64,000 nucleotides of DNA from Streptomyces sp. SCSIO 30461. Its GTDB lineage: Bacteria; Actinomycetota; Actinomycetes; Streptomycetales; Streptomycetaceae. A program made the position numbers and the translations under genes. The stretch spans positions 7,934,501-7,998,500 of the forward strand of contig NZ_CP146101.1 in the NCBI RefSeq assembly GCF_037023745.1. Direction: 5' to 3'. Numbering within the stretch: the stretch's first letter is position 1; each line of letters opens with the position of its first letter. The notes below the pieces were generated by a model. It did not search any database and was not told the DNA's origin. It saw only the letters and a list, made by a program, of their open reading frames with translations. Positions 1-8,859 of this stretch are shown one piece after another.

Positions 1-2
1 CG

Positions 3-668
3 TGGTCGGCCCGTCTGTCCGGGGACCCGGTGCTGCCGGCGGTCGCGGACTGGATGCGGGTGTGGGACATGTGGGCCACGGCGGACTGGGCAGACGCGCT
101 GACGCTCTCGGACAAGGCGATCGGGTCGGTGCAGCAGGCGTACGAGGACGGTGACCCGCTGGCTGTACGGGCCTGGGGCACGCTCCAGCTACGGGCAGCG
201 GTCTCGGCCGCCCGCGCGAGCCGTGCGTCCGAGGCTGAGGACCGGATCGGGTACGCGAAGGATGCCGCCGAGCGGATGGACGCCTACGTCGGGGCTCCGG
301 TGTACGACCGGCACTCACTGACGTTCTCCGCCGGGAACGTGCAGATCCACGCGATCAGCGTGGCCCTGGAGATGGGCCAGCAGAGCAAGGCTCTGGAGAT
401 AAACCGCCGCACGAGCCCGGAGCTGGTCGGCGCCTTGCCCAACTCCCGTCAGGGGCACCACCACATGGACATCGCGCGGGCGTGGCTGTGGGACGGCAAC
501 CGGGGCCAGGCTCTCGTCGAGCTGGAGACCGCCGAGCGGATCGCACCCCAGCTCGTAAGGAATCACCCCATCGCCCGCTCCACGCTCCGCAGCATCGTCT
601 ACGCCGAACGGGCAGCCACACGTGAGAAGTTGCGGCGCATGTCCGACCGCTTCCACCTGGACGGATAG
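3..668 (+). CDS. C-terminal part of an HTH/TPR-type transcriptional regulator (5' end outside window)
   Basis: The reading frame is open from the left edge, so the true start lies outside. The visible 222 residues are rich in alpha-helical Ala/Arg/Leu segments spaced like tetratricopeptide repeats, for example around the AVSAARASRASEAEDRI stretch and the ALVELETAERIAP stretch near the end. This is the usual C-terminal half of Streptomyces XRE-family regulators, whose N-terminal HTH would lie upstream. No DNA-binding motif is visible here, so the regulator call rests on family resemblance of the helical half. It stands alone, with a 55-bp gap to the next gene. Confidence 0.65.
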   Translation, partial: WSARLSGDPVLPAVADWMRVWDMWATADWADALTLSDKAIGSVQQAYEDGDPLAVRAWGTLQLRAAVSAARASRASEAEDRIGYAKDAAERMDAYVGAPVYDRHSLTFSAGNVQIHAISVALEMGQQSKALEINRRTSPELVGALPNSRQGHHHMDIARAWLWDGNRGQALVELETAERIAPQLVRNHPIARSTLRSIVYAERAATREKLRRMSDRFHLDG

Positions 669-723
669 GGGTCGTATTCCTCCGGCTCATATTCAGAGGC
701 ACGGCCGTCCCTAACTTCGGAGC

Positions 724-1170
724 ATGACCGGACGACGCCTTCCCCATCTCCCCTCCCAGGGAGCCGAGTTAGGAACTGCGGCTCCCTTCTTTCCTCAGCT
801 CGGGGACCTCGCCGCCGACACCGCCCGCAGCGGCCGGGTCGGCGTCGTGGTCACCCTCCCCGGCGAGGACTCCGCCACCACCTATCACCTGCGACCGCCC
901 GGCGGCGGCCCCGCCTGGTCCGCGCCGGCGGACGGCACGACACTGCGCCCGGTGCCGGCGCAGGTCACCCACGCCACGCTGCTGCCCGGCCGGGACGCGG
1001 TCTACGACCCGCGCGCCCGCCAGGGCTCGGTGCCCGTGGAGTTCCACCTGGAGGACGGATCCACCCGCGAGGGGGCGCTCGTCCTCACCGCGGTCGACCT
1101 CGAGCGGCTGTACGCGCAGACCTGCCGCCTCCTCGACAGGCACGAGAACGTCCTCGGCGAGGACTCGTGA
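724..1170 (+). CDS. Hypothetical protein, 148 aa
   Basis: I do not recognise a family. The product has no signal peptide or membrane segment; it has a Gly/Pro-rich middle and an acidic, possibly beta-rich C-terminal part. Third codon positions are strongly G/C, which supports a real gene. It overlaps the next ORF by 4 bases (GTGA), so the two are probably translated together. An ATG at 724 is used; no strong Shine-Dalgarno sequence is obvious upstream. Confidence 0.6.
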   Translation: MTGRRLPHLPSQGAELGTAAPFFPQLGDLAADTARSGRVGVVVTLPGEDSATTYHLRPPGGGPAWSAPADGTTLRPVPAQVTHATLLPGRDAVYDPRARQGSVPVEFHLEDGSTREGALVLTAVDLERLYAQTCRLLDRHENVLGEDS

Positions 1171-1382
1171 GCAAGGCCCGCCATCGCTTCCCGCGCCCCA
1201 CGCCCTTCGTACGGGCGGACCGCAGCGGCCGGATCGCCCTGACGTTCCTCACCTTCGCCGGTCTGGTCGGTCCCGCCTGGGCACTGCGTACCCACGCCGA
1301 CCAGCTTCTCGACACCGCTGGCCACCGAGTGGCCGTGACCACGCCGGACGCCGTGCCGCCGTCCCTCGCCACCGGCCACTGA
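1167..1382 (+). CDS. Hypothetical small protein, 71 aa, one possible membrane helix
   Basis: This short ORF begins at a GTG that overlaps the TGA of the preceding gene, the classical sign of translational coupling. A moderately hydrophobic stretch at about residues 22-40 could be a single membrane helix; the N-terminus is basic. No family was recognised. It probably forms a two-gene unit with the upstream hypothetical. Confidence 0.5.
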   Translation: MSKARHRFPRPTPFVRADRSGRIALTFLTFAGLVGPAWALRTHADQLLDTAGHRVAVTTPDAVPPSLATGH

Positions 1383-1488
1383 ACGGCCCTCCGCCGAGGA
1401 GACCCGGAGCCTCCCCGCACCGCTCCCGCACCACTCGGCGGAGGGCGACCAGCCCCGCACTCGTCCTCGTACCTCCGACACGCGAACG

Positions 1489-2055
1489 GTGAAGGTAGTG
1501 ACCACTTCCCTAGAACCGACCACTACCGGCCGAGGGCCGGACAGGCGCCTGGCGCAGCCACTCCTCCTGCGCACCCCGCGCGGTCTCGCCTACGCCGACG
1601 AGCGCGACGAGGACCGCTCGGTCGAGGGCGTACTCCTGAGCCGGGCCGACGCCGGGGCCGTATCCCAACGGACAGCGATGGAGCGGCTGCTGTGCCAGGT
1701 CTGCTCGGCACCGGCCGTGCGGACCGGTGCGGGCGTCCTGTGGCGACTGCCGCTCCCGACGAGCGATCACCGGTGGGACAGCTGGCCCGAGGGCGCCATG
1801 GCCACCGAGCCGCCCGTGTGCCTCCGGCACTCCGCCCCGCCCCGGTCGGGCATCGGATACCGGGCCTTCTTCGCCGCCGAGGCCGAGATCGTCGGAGTCC
1901 ACGGAACGCTCCACCCGGCGCCGAGGCTCCTGGCCTCCCCGGTCGAGCGGATGCTGCGCTTCAGCGACCCGCGGATGCCGTGGATGGTCGCCACCCACTT
2001 CGTACGGCAGCTGGGGCGGCTCACCCCGGCCGACGAGCAGGGAGAGGCACGGTGA
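1489..2055 (+). CDS. Hypothetical protein, 188 aa, with possible zinc-binding cysteines
   Basis: The product carries a CxxC pair (CQVCS, about residue 69) and a later C-x2-H (CLRHS, about residue 113), which could form a treble-clef or HNH-like zinc site. No catalytic motif is clear and no family is assigned. Similar orphan proteins are common in Streptomyces accessory regions. The start could be GTG 1489 or the in-frame GTG three codons later. Its end lies about 75 bp from a degraded IS110 transposase on the other strand. Confidence 0.55.
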   Translation: MKVVTTSLEPTTTGRGPDRRLAQPLLLRTPRGLAYADERDEDRSVEGVLLSRADAGAVSQRTAMERLLCQVCSAPAVRTGAGVLWRLPLPTSDHRWDSWPEGAMATEPPVCLRHSAPPRSGIGYRAFFAAEAEIVGVHGTLHPAPRLLASPVERMLRFSDPRMPWMVATHFVRQLGRLTPADEQGEAR

Positions 2056-2129
2056 CCGGCCCTGGGCCGCTCGGCCCCGACGGAGTCCGCAGGGTCAGGG
2101 GCTGGGCCACGCAGGCCGCCGCCACCGCC

Positions 2130-2557
2130 CGTGCCGCCCACCTGACAGTGAGCTCGGCGGTGATCTCGTCGGTCAGCTCCAGCGAGCGCAGGGTGTGCGG
2201 CATGGTGCGGGCGGCGTCCGCGACGACCGCCGCGTCTTTCGCGTCGGTCTTGGCCTCGCCGGGGTAGAGGTCGGCAATCCGTCGCATCGCGAGTCCGGGC
2301 AGTTAGGCGACCTGGCAGCCCGCATCGCGGGCGACGGTCAGCGGCAGGGCGCCGATGGAGGCAGGCTGGTCCACGACCACCAGCACGGTGCCGAACTTGT
2401 CGCGCAACTTGTCGAAGACGGCCCGCAGCTTGGGCTCGCTGTTGGGCAGCGGTTTGTCGAAGACCTTCTTTCCGGCCGGGGTGAGTCCGTGGCCGTGGTG
2501 TGTGCTCTTGCCGACGTCCAGGACGAGGAAGACGCCCACGCCGCTGGTGTCGATCAC
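2130..2557 (-). pseudogene. IS110-family transposase relic, N-terminal part, with in-frame stop
   Basis: Read on the minus strand, the N-terminus has the RuvC-like DEDD features of IS110 transposases (VFLVLDVGKSTHHGHGL, then VVDQPASIGALPL, then EAKTDAKDAAVVADAARTMP). A TAA codon at about 2303 replaces the Tyr normally found between CQVA and LPGLAMRRIADLYPG, and both halves stay in one frame. Family similarity ends abruptly after about ITAELTV near 2130, and the C-terminal Tnp_20 domain is absent. It is a dead, truncated insertion sequence. Confidence 0.85.
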
Positions 2558-2852
2558 TGTGCCCCCACTTGCTCGATACCGGTGCTGGCCTGGGTGTCGG
2601 GGCCGTTCTCACGTATCCACGTTATGCAGACCTGCCGCCCGCCAACGGCCGGGCATTGCGCCCGGTCAGGTGGTGGTCGGACCTCTGACTTGTTGAATCG
2701 GACCCAGACGCACGGTATGCAGCCGTAGCGCCCAGGGTGCCGACCGGTACGGGCTCGCGTGACCTCATGCCGCCCCAACTCGGGCTGGCTCATGATGAGT
2801 TTGCCGCCGCCGGTCGGCACCCGCGCGGTGTGGCTCGACAGAGGCGTGACCA

Positions 2853-3455
2853 ATGGACGCTGAGACTTCAAGTCAGAGTGCCCACCGCACCCCTCCCATC
2901 CCGTTCGACCTGGGCAATGTGCACGTGATCACTATCGGTATCGATCCCCACAAGTTGTCCCACACCGCTGTCGCCGTCGACGCCGCAGGACACCAGCTCG
3001 CCCAGCGGCGCTTCGTCGTCAACGCAGGGACCGTCCGGCAGCTGATGCGCTGGTGCGAGCGGTGGCCCGAGCGCCGCTTCGCCGTCGAGGGCGCCAAAGG
3101 ACTCGGCCGCAGCCTCGCCCAGCAGCTGGCCTCCGCCGGCGAGCATGTGGTGGACGTGCCCTCCACCCTCTCCGCCCGGGCCCGGCTCCTGGCCACCGGC
3201 GGGGACCGCAAGACCGATGCGGCCGACGCCCTGCACGTCGCTCAGGTCGCCCTCTTCCGGCACGACCTGCGCAAGGTCGAGCCGGAAGACCAGTCGATGA
3301 TCCTGCGGCTGCTGACCGAGCGGCACGATGATCTGGTAAACGAACGCACCCGCATCATCAACCGCCTCCATGCCGTGCTGCGAGACCTGCTGCCCGGCGG
3401 TGCCCCCACCCACCTGTCCGCGGAGAAAGCCGCCGCCCTCATGACTCCGCCGCGT
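2853..3455 (+). pseudogene. IS110-family transposase relic, N-terminal half only
   Basis: The frame contains ITIGIDPHKLSHTAVAVD and GDRKTDAADALHVAQVAL, the Asp-bearing motifs of the IS110 RuvC-like domain, followed by the usual coiled LLTERHDDLVNERTRIINRLH linker. Similarity stops near AEKAAALM at about 3440; the open frame then runs 40 codons into unrelated sequence and stops at 3578. The true start is probably a GTG around 2919-2925. It is distinct from the IS110 relic on the opposite strand just upstream and from the tandem IS110 pair at 22.7-26.0 kb. Confidence 0.8.
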
Positions 3456-3732
3456 CTCTTGTCGCATCGGATGCCCACGACGATCCGGCGACGCTGGAAT
3501 GGGGCTGCCGTGCCGTCCTGCCCCTGTGGGGATCTCTCCGATCTCCAGCGCGCGTACAGACGCCTCCCTTCGGGATGATCGTTGAGGGTGCTGCGCCACG
3601 CCCCCGGTTCCAGCCCCTCGGACGCACACCAGGCGCGGTGTACGGCGTTGGGACTGGCGGTAGCACCCCGGCAAAGTCGAGGATCAGGCCGCGCTGCTCG
3701 TGCCCGTCCGGCGTGGCAGTACTGTCCGACAT
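3452..3732 (-). pseudogene. HAD-family hydrolase relic split over three reading frames
   Basis: On the minus strand, one frame starts MSDSTATPDGHEQRG and has LILDFAGVL, the D-containing motif I of HAD hydrolases. A second frame continues with AVHRAWCASEGLEPGAW and DHPEGRRLYAR, and a third with ALEIGEIP. In that order they rebuild the first 60-70 residues of a HAD-IA phosphatase-like enzyme. At least two frameshifts and loss of everything downstream make it non-functional. The relic abuts the IS110 fragment, suggesting a deletion at that junction. Confidence 0.55.
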
Positions 3733-4460
3733 CCGGCATCCGCCCTTACGCGATTGGTCTCTTGGGGGACGGTACCGCGCGGTCGGCCACAGGGGTGTCC
3801 CTCTCTCAGACCTGACGACTCGCGCAGCCGAGCAGGTAGGCGCGGGGGATGATCAAGTCGGTCAACAGCTGACCTGGCGTAGGAACCTTCCCTCCGTTGA
3901 CCGCGATTACCGCCCCCAATCACGACCAAGGGAGCAGCGCCACGAGAGCGGCCTCGGGAAGGCCCGACAACGACGCACCCCACGACGAAAACAACCACAG
4001 AACGGAAAGACCCGGAGATCGCTGCCGCGCTGCGGGTCAGCGAGCAGTCCGTGGATCGGTGGAGGAGAGCAGGGGGACCCGCATCACAGGCTCACCCTTG
4101 GACCAGATCCGTCCGCGCCGGGTGGTGAGCCTGCCCTTCCGTCAGGCCGCCCCGCGCCCGAGGCGGGCCACGGCCGTGTCTCCACCACCTCGTCGGCGTG
4201 TGCCTCGGCGCCGGCACCTCGGGAGGCACACCCGGGCCCGTCGTCATCTGCGTCGGCGAGATGAGAATGTGCGGGTTCGTGGCGTAAGGATTTCTACCGC
4301 ATAAAAGGAGCAGCGGCAATTCAGCCGCATCGAGCTTGACGGCGTGCTAGCCTCGGATTCAGTTGCAGTAGTGGTTCCAGAAATTCACGTGCATCCAGTC
4401 GCCCAGAGGGGCCTCCGGGGTCACTTTTCACCTCCGGTTCTTCTCCGGCGGGGTAATCAT
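3733..4460. other. Low-content stretch with one transposase relic
   Basis: No intact gene is supported here. The only recognisable item is a short IS630-like helix-turn-helix at 4000-4071. The rest has short overlapping open frames without family resemblance. The last 130 bp probably hold the promoter and leader of the cold-shock gene; a TTGACG hexamer at about 4335 is a candidate -35 element, but I cannot pair it with a convincing -10. Confidence 0.4.
4000..4071 (+). pseudogene. IS630-type transposase HTH relic
   Basis: About 24 codons read RKDPEIAAALRVSEQSVDRW, the recognition-helix region of the HTH found at the N-terminus of IS630-family transposases. Neither a start codon context nor the DDE domain follows. 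It is a small orphan fragment in a relic-rich stretch. Confidence 0.5.
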
Positions 4461-4500
4461 CGCGGCGACACGGCATCCGCACAGTGCGGATGCCGATGAT
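4456..4500 (+). promoter_or_regulatory. Leader hairpin just upstream of the cold-shock gene RBS
   Basis: An 11-bp perfect stem CGGCATCCGCA / TGCGGATGCCG with a 3-nt loop lies at 4471-4495. It can be extended by ATCAT (4456-4460) pairing with ATGAT (4496-4500). The Shine-Dalgarno AAGGAG follows within 10 nt. Structured leaders that change with temperature are known for cspA-type mRNAs; whether this one does so is inference. Confidence 0.5.
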
Positions 4501-4518
4501 TCCCGAAGGAGATATGTC

Positions 4519-4722
4519 ATGTCCACTGGTATCGTGAAGTGGTTCAACGCGGAAAAGGGCTTCGGCTTCATCGAGCAGGACGGCGGCGGCCCCGACGTGT
4601 TCGCCCACTACTCGAACATCTCCGCACAGGGCTTCCGTGAGCTGCAGGAGGGCCAGAAGGTGAACTTCGACATCGCGCAGGGCCAGAAGGGCCCGACGGC
4701 CGAGAACATCGTTCCTGCCTGA
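4519..4722 (+). CDS. cspA: Cold-shock protein (CspA family), 67 aa
   Basis: A single cold-shock domain fills the protein. The RNP1 motif KGFGFIE and the RNP2 motif VFAHYS, which contact single-stranded RNA or DNA, are intact, and the length is that of the family. The start is fixed by AAGGAG seven bases upstream. Such proteins act as RNA chaperones that melt secondary structure. The gene is followed by a strong terminator and then a DEAD-box helicase, a pairing usual in Streptomyces, although the helicase is broken here. Confidence 0.95.
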   Translation: MSTGIVKWFNAEKGFGFIEQDGGGPDVFAHYSNISAQGFRELQEGQKVNFDIAQGQKGPTAENIVPA

Positions 4723-4740
4723 CAGCGGCGCGTACGACGT

Positions 4741-4778
4741 AGCTGGGGCCCGCATCCTTCGGGGTGCGGGCCCCAGCT
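4741..4778. terminator. Terminator-like hairpin after the cold-shock gene
   Basis: Arms AGCTGGGGCCCGCA and TGCGGGCCCCAGCT form a perfect 14-bp G/C-rich stem with a 10-nt loop, 18 bp after the stop codon. A short T-run (GTTTT) follows at about 4785. Confidence 0.85.
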
Positions 4779-5006
4779 GCATGCGTTTTCCGCAGCACAA
4801 CTCCACCGGATCCGCCTCCGCGACCCACGTGACGGACGACCTGGGTCACATAATCATTTCCGGCCCTCATTCTCCGCCGACGATCGGCAGTTCCGGATTC
4901 CGCCAGCACGGATTTTACTCCCCATTCGAGGTCGTCTCGAAAATCTCCGACCGGCACAACGCCGGGGTGAATTCCGTGATGGGCACTGCATCGAGGAAGG
5001 TTGCAC

Positions 5007-6343
5007 ATGAACGGCACGCACACGACCGATCATCTTCCGGACACCCGAGGGGAGTTCGCCCTGCCCGCGTCGGTCACCCCCGCGCTCCCCGCAGTGGAGG
5101 CGTTCGCCGATCTCGGCATGCCGGAGCGGCTGCTCGCCGCGCTCGTCGCCGAGGGCGTCACCGTCCCCTTCCCGATCCAGAGCGCGACCCTGCCGAACAC
5201 GCTTGCCGGCCGTGACGTCCTGGGCCGTGGCCGTACGGGCTCCGGTAAGACGCTGGCCTTCGGCCTCGCCCTGGTCGCCCGTACGGCGGGGGCGCGAGCC
5301 GAGCCCCGTCAGCCGCTCGCCCTGGTCCTGGTCCCCACACGTGAGATGGCGGACCGGGTGGCCGACGCCCTCACGCCGTACGCCCGCGCCGTCGAACTGC
5401 GCCTCGCGACGGTCGTCGGCGGGAGGCCCATCGGCAGGCAGGCCGACGTCCTCCGCGGGGGCGCCGAGATCGTCGTCGCCACTCCGATCCGGCTCAGGGA
5501 CCTCGTCGCCCGCGGCAGCTGCCGACTGGACCGGGTCGCCGTCACCGTCCTGGACGAGGCCGACCAGATGACCGACATGGGTTTCGCCCCCCAGATCACC
5601 GAGTTGCTCGACCAGGTGGGCCCCGGGGGACAGCGGATGCTCTTCTCGGCCACGCTGGACCGCACGATCGGGCGGCTGGTCAGCCGCTACCTGTCCGACC
5701 CCGTCGTCCACTGCGCGGATCCGGCGAGCGGCGCCGTGTCGATGCTGCACGTACACTCCGACGACAAACAGGCCGCGACGGCCGTGTGATCATGTTCCTG
5801 GTCACCAAGCATGCAGCCGACCGGCTGACCAGCCGCAGGGCGCCGGCGCGGTTCAGGAGCGGGCGGACACCCGTGCTCGTCGCCACGAGCGTCGCCGCCC
5901 GCGGTATCCACGTCGATGGGCTCGACCTCGTCGTCAACGTCGGCCAGCCCGCCTGCCAAAAGGAATACCTGCACCACGGCGGCCGTAACGCCCGGGCGGG
6001 AGGGACCGGCAGCGTCGTCATCGTCGTCACCCCGAACCAGCGCCGCTCGACGACCCGCCTCATGGCCGAGGCGGGGAACCACCCGCGGACCACCCGCATC
6101 CGCCCCGGCGCGCCCGAGCTGCACCGGATCACCGGTGCACGGACCCCGGCGGGCATCCCCGTCCACGGCACGGAGCCGCGCGACCGCCCCGCACGCGGGT
6201 ACGGCCCCGCCCACCCGGCGCGGCCACCCCTCACCGATGGAACGCCGGACCGCTCCGTGGCGCTCCCCGCCCGTCCGGGCCTCCTGGAGCCTTCCGCCCC
6301 GGGGCCTACGCCCCTTCAAACTCCCCGTAGGAGTCGCGTATGA
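5007..6343 (+). pseudogene. DEAD-box RNA helicase, frameshifted with internal deletion
   Basis: The first part (5007-5789) carries the Q-motif region, motif I (RTGSGKT), Ia (PTRE), II (DEAD in VLDEADQM) and III (SAT). A frameshift near 5775-5785 ends this frame. The remainder continues from a shifted frame at VIMFLVTKHAADRL and has VLVATSVAARGIHVDGLDLV, but the segment that usually links these two blocks (about 25 residues, including the LHGG region) is missing. Motif VI, normally HRxGRxxRAG, reads HHGGRNARAG. Helicase function is therefore very unlikely. The start is ATG 5007, with GAGGAAGG six bases upstream. It follows the cold-shock gene, its usual partner. Confidence 0.85.
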
Positions 6344-6630
6344 CACCGATCCAGACGCCGACGCACACCGCGCGGCCCGCCCCCACCGACCGGCCCGTAT
6401 CCCACGCCGACGAGACAGAACCGCATGCCTGGGCCGACATGACCGTCGAGGTGGCTATGGCGGTCATGCGCGGCGCCCGCACCGAGCGCCTGATCGTCCG
6501 TGACGCAGACGGCCGGCGCACCGGCCTGGTGACCCTGGCCCAGCTCATCGGCTTCCGTGCCACTCCCGACTACACCGACCGGGTACAGCTTCGCGACTTG
6601 CGCACCGCGGGCTCTCCGTCCCGCTCGTGA
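6340..6630 (+). CDS. CBS-domain-like protein, 96 aa
   Basis: Residues 30-90 resemble one CBS motif: MTVEVAMAVMRGARTERLIV followed by DADGRRTGLVTLAQLIGFR. A lone CBS unit normally dimerises to bind adenosyl ligands. The start overlaps the broken helicase by 4 bases, and its stop overlaps a possible start of the next ORF, consistent with an operon. Such a protein is commonly found downstream of the cold-shock helicase in Streptomyces. The N-terminal 30 residues are Pro/Thr-rich and unstructured. Confidence 0.7.
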   Translation: MTPIQTPTHTARPAPTDRPVSHADETEPHAWADMTVEVAMAVMRGARTERLIVRDADGRRTGLVTLAQLIGFRATPDYTDRVQLRDLRTAGSPSRS

Positions 6631-6785
6631 CCACGAGAGCCACCGCCGAGCGCACGATGCCCATCGACAGGCCCACCACACGGCCTGGACTCCGACAGAC
6701 GCCGCCGCATCCGGACCTCCCGAGTCCGCCGCCGCGCTGCCACATGGCGGCCCGGTCCGTTTCCCGCCGTCCTCTGCGAGGTCCC

Positions 6786-7094
6786 ATGCGTTGCGTCATC
6801 GCCCGCTTCCCCTTCGAGTTGACGAGGAACGGTGTCCTGGAAGCGATGAAGGGCGTCAAGCCCGAACCCGTCGCCGGCGAGTCCGTGGTCATCGGACGCC
6901 GTGAGTACCCCGCCAAGCAGGTCGGCGCGGTCATCACGCGCCAGGACCGTCGCGATTTCAGCGCCGGCGAGGTCGTCCGGGCCATGGTCCGGCTCGGCTT
7001 CGTCTGCCGTACCCGCCCGGAGGCTGAGCCCCCGGCCGCCCTCAACCCGCTCCAGCAGGCGTCTGCCCGGCTCGGGACGCCCACGGCGCTCTGA
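6786..7094 (+). CDS. SCO5918-like conserved protein, 102 aa
   Basis: The product starts MRCVIARFPFELTRNGVLEA and has the conserved stretches VVIGRREYPAKQVG and TRQDRRDFSAGEVVRAM, typical of the small conserved protein found beside the cold-shock helicase in Streptomyces. Function is unknown. The open frame extends back to 6627, but those residues are low-complexity and Pro-rich. ATG 6786, preceded by a GAGG, gives the family N-terminus. A strong hairpin ends the unit 27 bp downstream. Confidence 0.75.
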   Translation: MRCVIARFPFELTRNGVLEAMKGVKPEPVAGESVVIGRREYPAKQVGAVITRQDRRDFSAGEVVRAMVRLGFVCRTRPEAEPPAALNPLQQASARLGTPTAL

Positions 7095-7120
7095 CTTGAC
7101 AGGCGCATGTCTCGCCTGAA

Positions 7121-7158
7121 GGTGGTGCCCGGCCGGTGCGCACCGGTCGGGCACCACC
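7121..7158. terminator. Terminator-like hairpin ending the cold-shock island
   Basis: Arms GGTGGTGCCCGGCCGGTG (7121-7138) and CACCGGTCGGGCACCACC (7141-7158) pair almost perfectly around a 2-nt loop. It lies 27 bp past the SCO5918-like gene. Confidence 0.75.
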
Positions 7159-7495
7159 GCGTCGCGCGGCGGCTCAGCCGTCGACGCCTCCCGCTCTGTC
7201 CGGTCACCGGCCGCCGGTCGACGCGCGGTCCGTACCGCCCTTCTGCGGGACCCTCCGCGTGCCCTGAATGATCCGGCAGCGGCACTCCGTCCGGGGACGC
7301 CCCGTGGAAGACGTCGTCGAGCTCGCCCACGCAGGTCGACCGGGCAGGACCTCCCTCCTTCGCCCCACAGTGCTTCGGGGCTCCGTCGCGGTGAGCGTCG
7401 TGCACCCCGCGGAAGACGGACGGACGACTTCCGCGCCACAGGCCACCCCGGGGACAACGGCACGGTGACGCCGGACCGGCAGGGGGGATGGGAGC

Positions 7496-7654
7496 ATGAC
7501 GCTCAGCGAACGCGCCGGACCGCCGGCGCGCGGACTGGGAGGTTCGACGGAGAGGTTCCGAGCCGAGCAGGTGTGGCACGGGCTGGAGCGCCTGCCGACG
7601 CGCGTTGCGCGGTACGCGAGCCGGCGCGACTCGCGTACACCTCCGGTTCCCTGA
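7496..7654 (+). CDS. Possible small protein, 52 aa
   Basis: ATG 7496 follows a strong purine-rich GGGGGATGGGAGC, and the 52 codons have the G/C third positions expected here. The product is basic (MTLSERAGPPARGLGG...), soluble and not recognised. It is the only supportable gene in the 600 bp between the terminator at 7158 and the MerR-like gene. The remaining sequence there shows nothing I can name. Confidence 0.35.
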   Translation: MTLSERAGPPARGLGGSTERFRAEQVWHGLERLPTRVARYASRRDSRTPPVP

Positions 7655-7708
7655 CGTCCGAGGACACCAGACACGACGCTCTTCGGCCCCGTCCCCAGAG
7701 AGGTGAGA

Positions 7709-8047
7709 ATGACAGCAGACGATTCGACTGGTCGTCTCGACGATGACGACTACCCCGCCTACACCATGGGACGGGCGGCCGACATGCTGGGCACGACTCC
7801 CGGGTTCCTGCGCGCCCTCGGGGAAGCCCGGCTGATCACTCCGCTCCGCTCCGAGGGCGGCCACCGACGCTACTCCCGCTACCAGCTGCGCATCGCCGCC
7901 CGCGCCCGGGAACTCGTCGACCAGGGCACTCCCATCGAGGCCGCCTGCCGCATCATCATCCTCGAGGACCAGCTCGAGGAGGCACGGCGCATCAACGCCG
8001 AGTACCGCCGCGCGGCGTCCGAACCACGCCCTCGGGACGGGGACTGA
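7709..8047 (+). CDS. MerR-like HTH regulator, 112 aa
   Basis: Residues 12-80 form a MerR-type winged helix: YTMGRAADMLGTTPGFLRAL, then EARLITPLRSEGGHRRYSRY, then the dimerisation helix. There is no C-terminal effector domain with metal-binding cysteines, so it is a short stand-alone member. ATG 7709 is chosen because GAGAGGTGAG lies just upstream; an in-frame GTG at 7703 is within that ribosome-binding site. The next gene is convergent and starts 527 bp away on the other strand. Confidence 0.8.
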   Translation: MTADDSTGRLDDDDYPAYTMGRAADMLGTTPGFLRALGEARLITPLRSEGGHRRYSRYQLRIAARARELVDQGTPIEAACRIIILEDQLEEARRINAEYRRAASEPRPRDGD

Positions 8048-8076
8048 GCAGGGCCTGCGGTGCTACGCGGTCCCGC

Positions 8077-8574
8077 TCATCCAGGTTCCTCCGTCCCGGG
8101 CACCGGTGCGGCCACTGCGGTGACGAGGATCTCGGCGGCCTGCGTGACGTTGTCGGCCCGGACCGCGCGGGCCATGGCCGTACGCGCGGCATCGGGCTCC
8201 GTGTCCGGGGGCACCACCATCAGCGCGAAGTGGTCCCGCTCACCGCGAGTGATCAGGACGGTGTCGTCGCCGACGGGGAACGAGTCGAGGTGGACGACCC
8301 GGTCGTCCACGACCAGTCGGGTCGGGATGGCGTTCCACGCCACGGCATCCAGCCCGACCCGGGTGATGGGTCCGAGATGCTCGGCCAGGGCGGATACGAG
8401 CGCGGGGATCTCCCGCGCCACGTCCCGGGTGCGCGGCCACCACGCACCGTCGAGGACGCCCTGCCGTGAATGCGTCGTCTCCAGCCGGAGCAGGGCCGTG
8501 CCGGGACGCACCCTCTCGTGGATCGCGTCCGGTAGGACCAACGGGGGCGAGTGCGGGATGTCCGAGTCGGCCAT
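8077..8574 (-). CDS. DUF5994 family protein, 165 aa
   Basis: The hallmark block DGAWWPRTRDVAREIPAL, followed by GPITRVGLDAVAWN and DHFALMVVPP, identifies DUF5994, an actinobacterial family of unknown role. It appears soluble, with no signal peptide. A second family member lies divergently at 8860, 285 bp away, so the two could be co-regulated from the shared intergenic region. The proteins share the WWPR core but diverge at both ends. Confidence 0.8.
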   Translation of the reverse strand: MADSDIPHSPPLVLPDAIHERVRPGTALLRLETTHSRQGVLDGAWWPRTRDVAREIPALVSALAEHLGPITRVGLDAVAWNAIPTRLVVDDRVVHLDSFPVGDDTVLITRGERDHFALMVVPPDTEPDAARTAMARAVRADNVTQAAEILVTAVAAPVPGTEEPG

Positions 8575-8859
8575 GGGGGTCCGCCCGTCTCAAGGAGGGG
8601 ACGTGGCCGTCGCGTGTGACGGGCCGCGGACGGGTGGAGTGTGCCGTCACTTCACGGTAACTCAGGCTCTCGCGTCCCCGGCCGCCACCCACGCTGTCCG
8701 CGAACGGAAAGCCTCCTCTGTGTCGTCTCACGTACGAGGTGCTCGGACGTACCCTGGAGGGACCGGGAGTACTTCGCACACCGGCACCCGTGCAGGTGTC
8801 ATTCCCGGGGAACACGAGAAACCGGGCTGCCGACGGCGGCTCGGGGGCAGGTTCGCACC

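Noticed and set aside
6545..7864. Minus-strand frame of 439 codons opposite the SCO5918-like and MerR-like genes
   Set aside because: Arg/Ser/Pro-rich, no motifs, and it crosses a strong terminator hairpin and two real genes.
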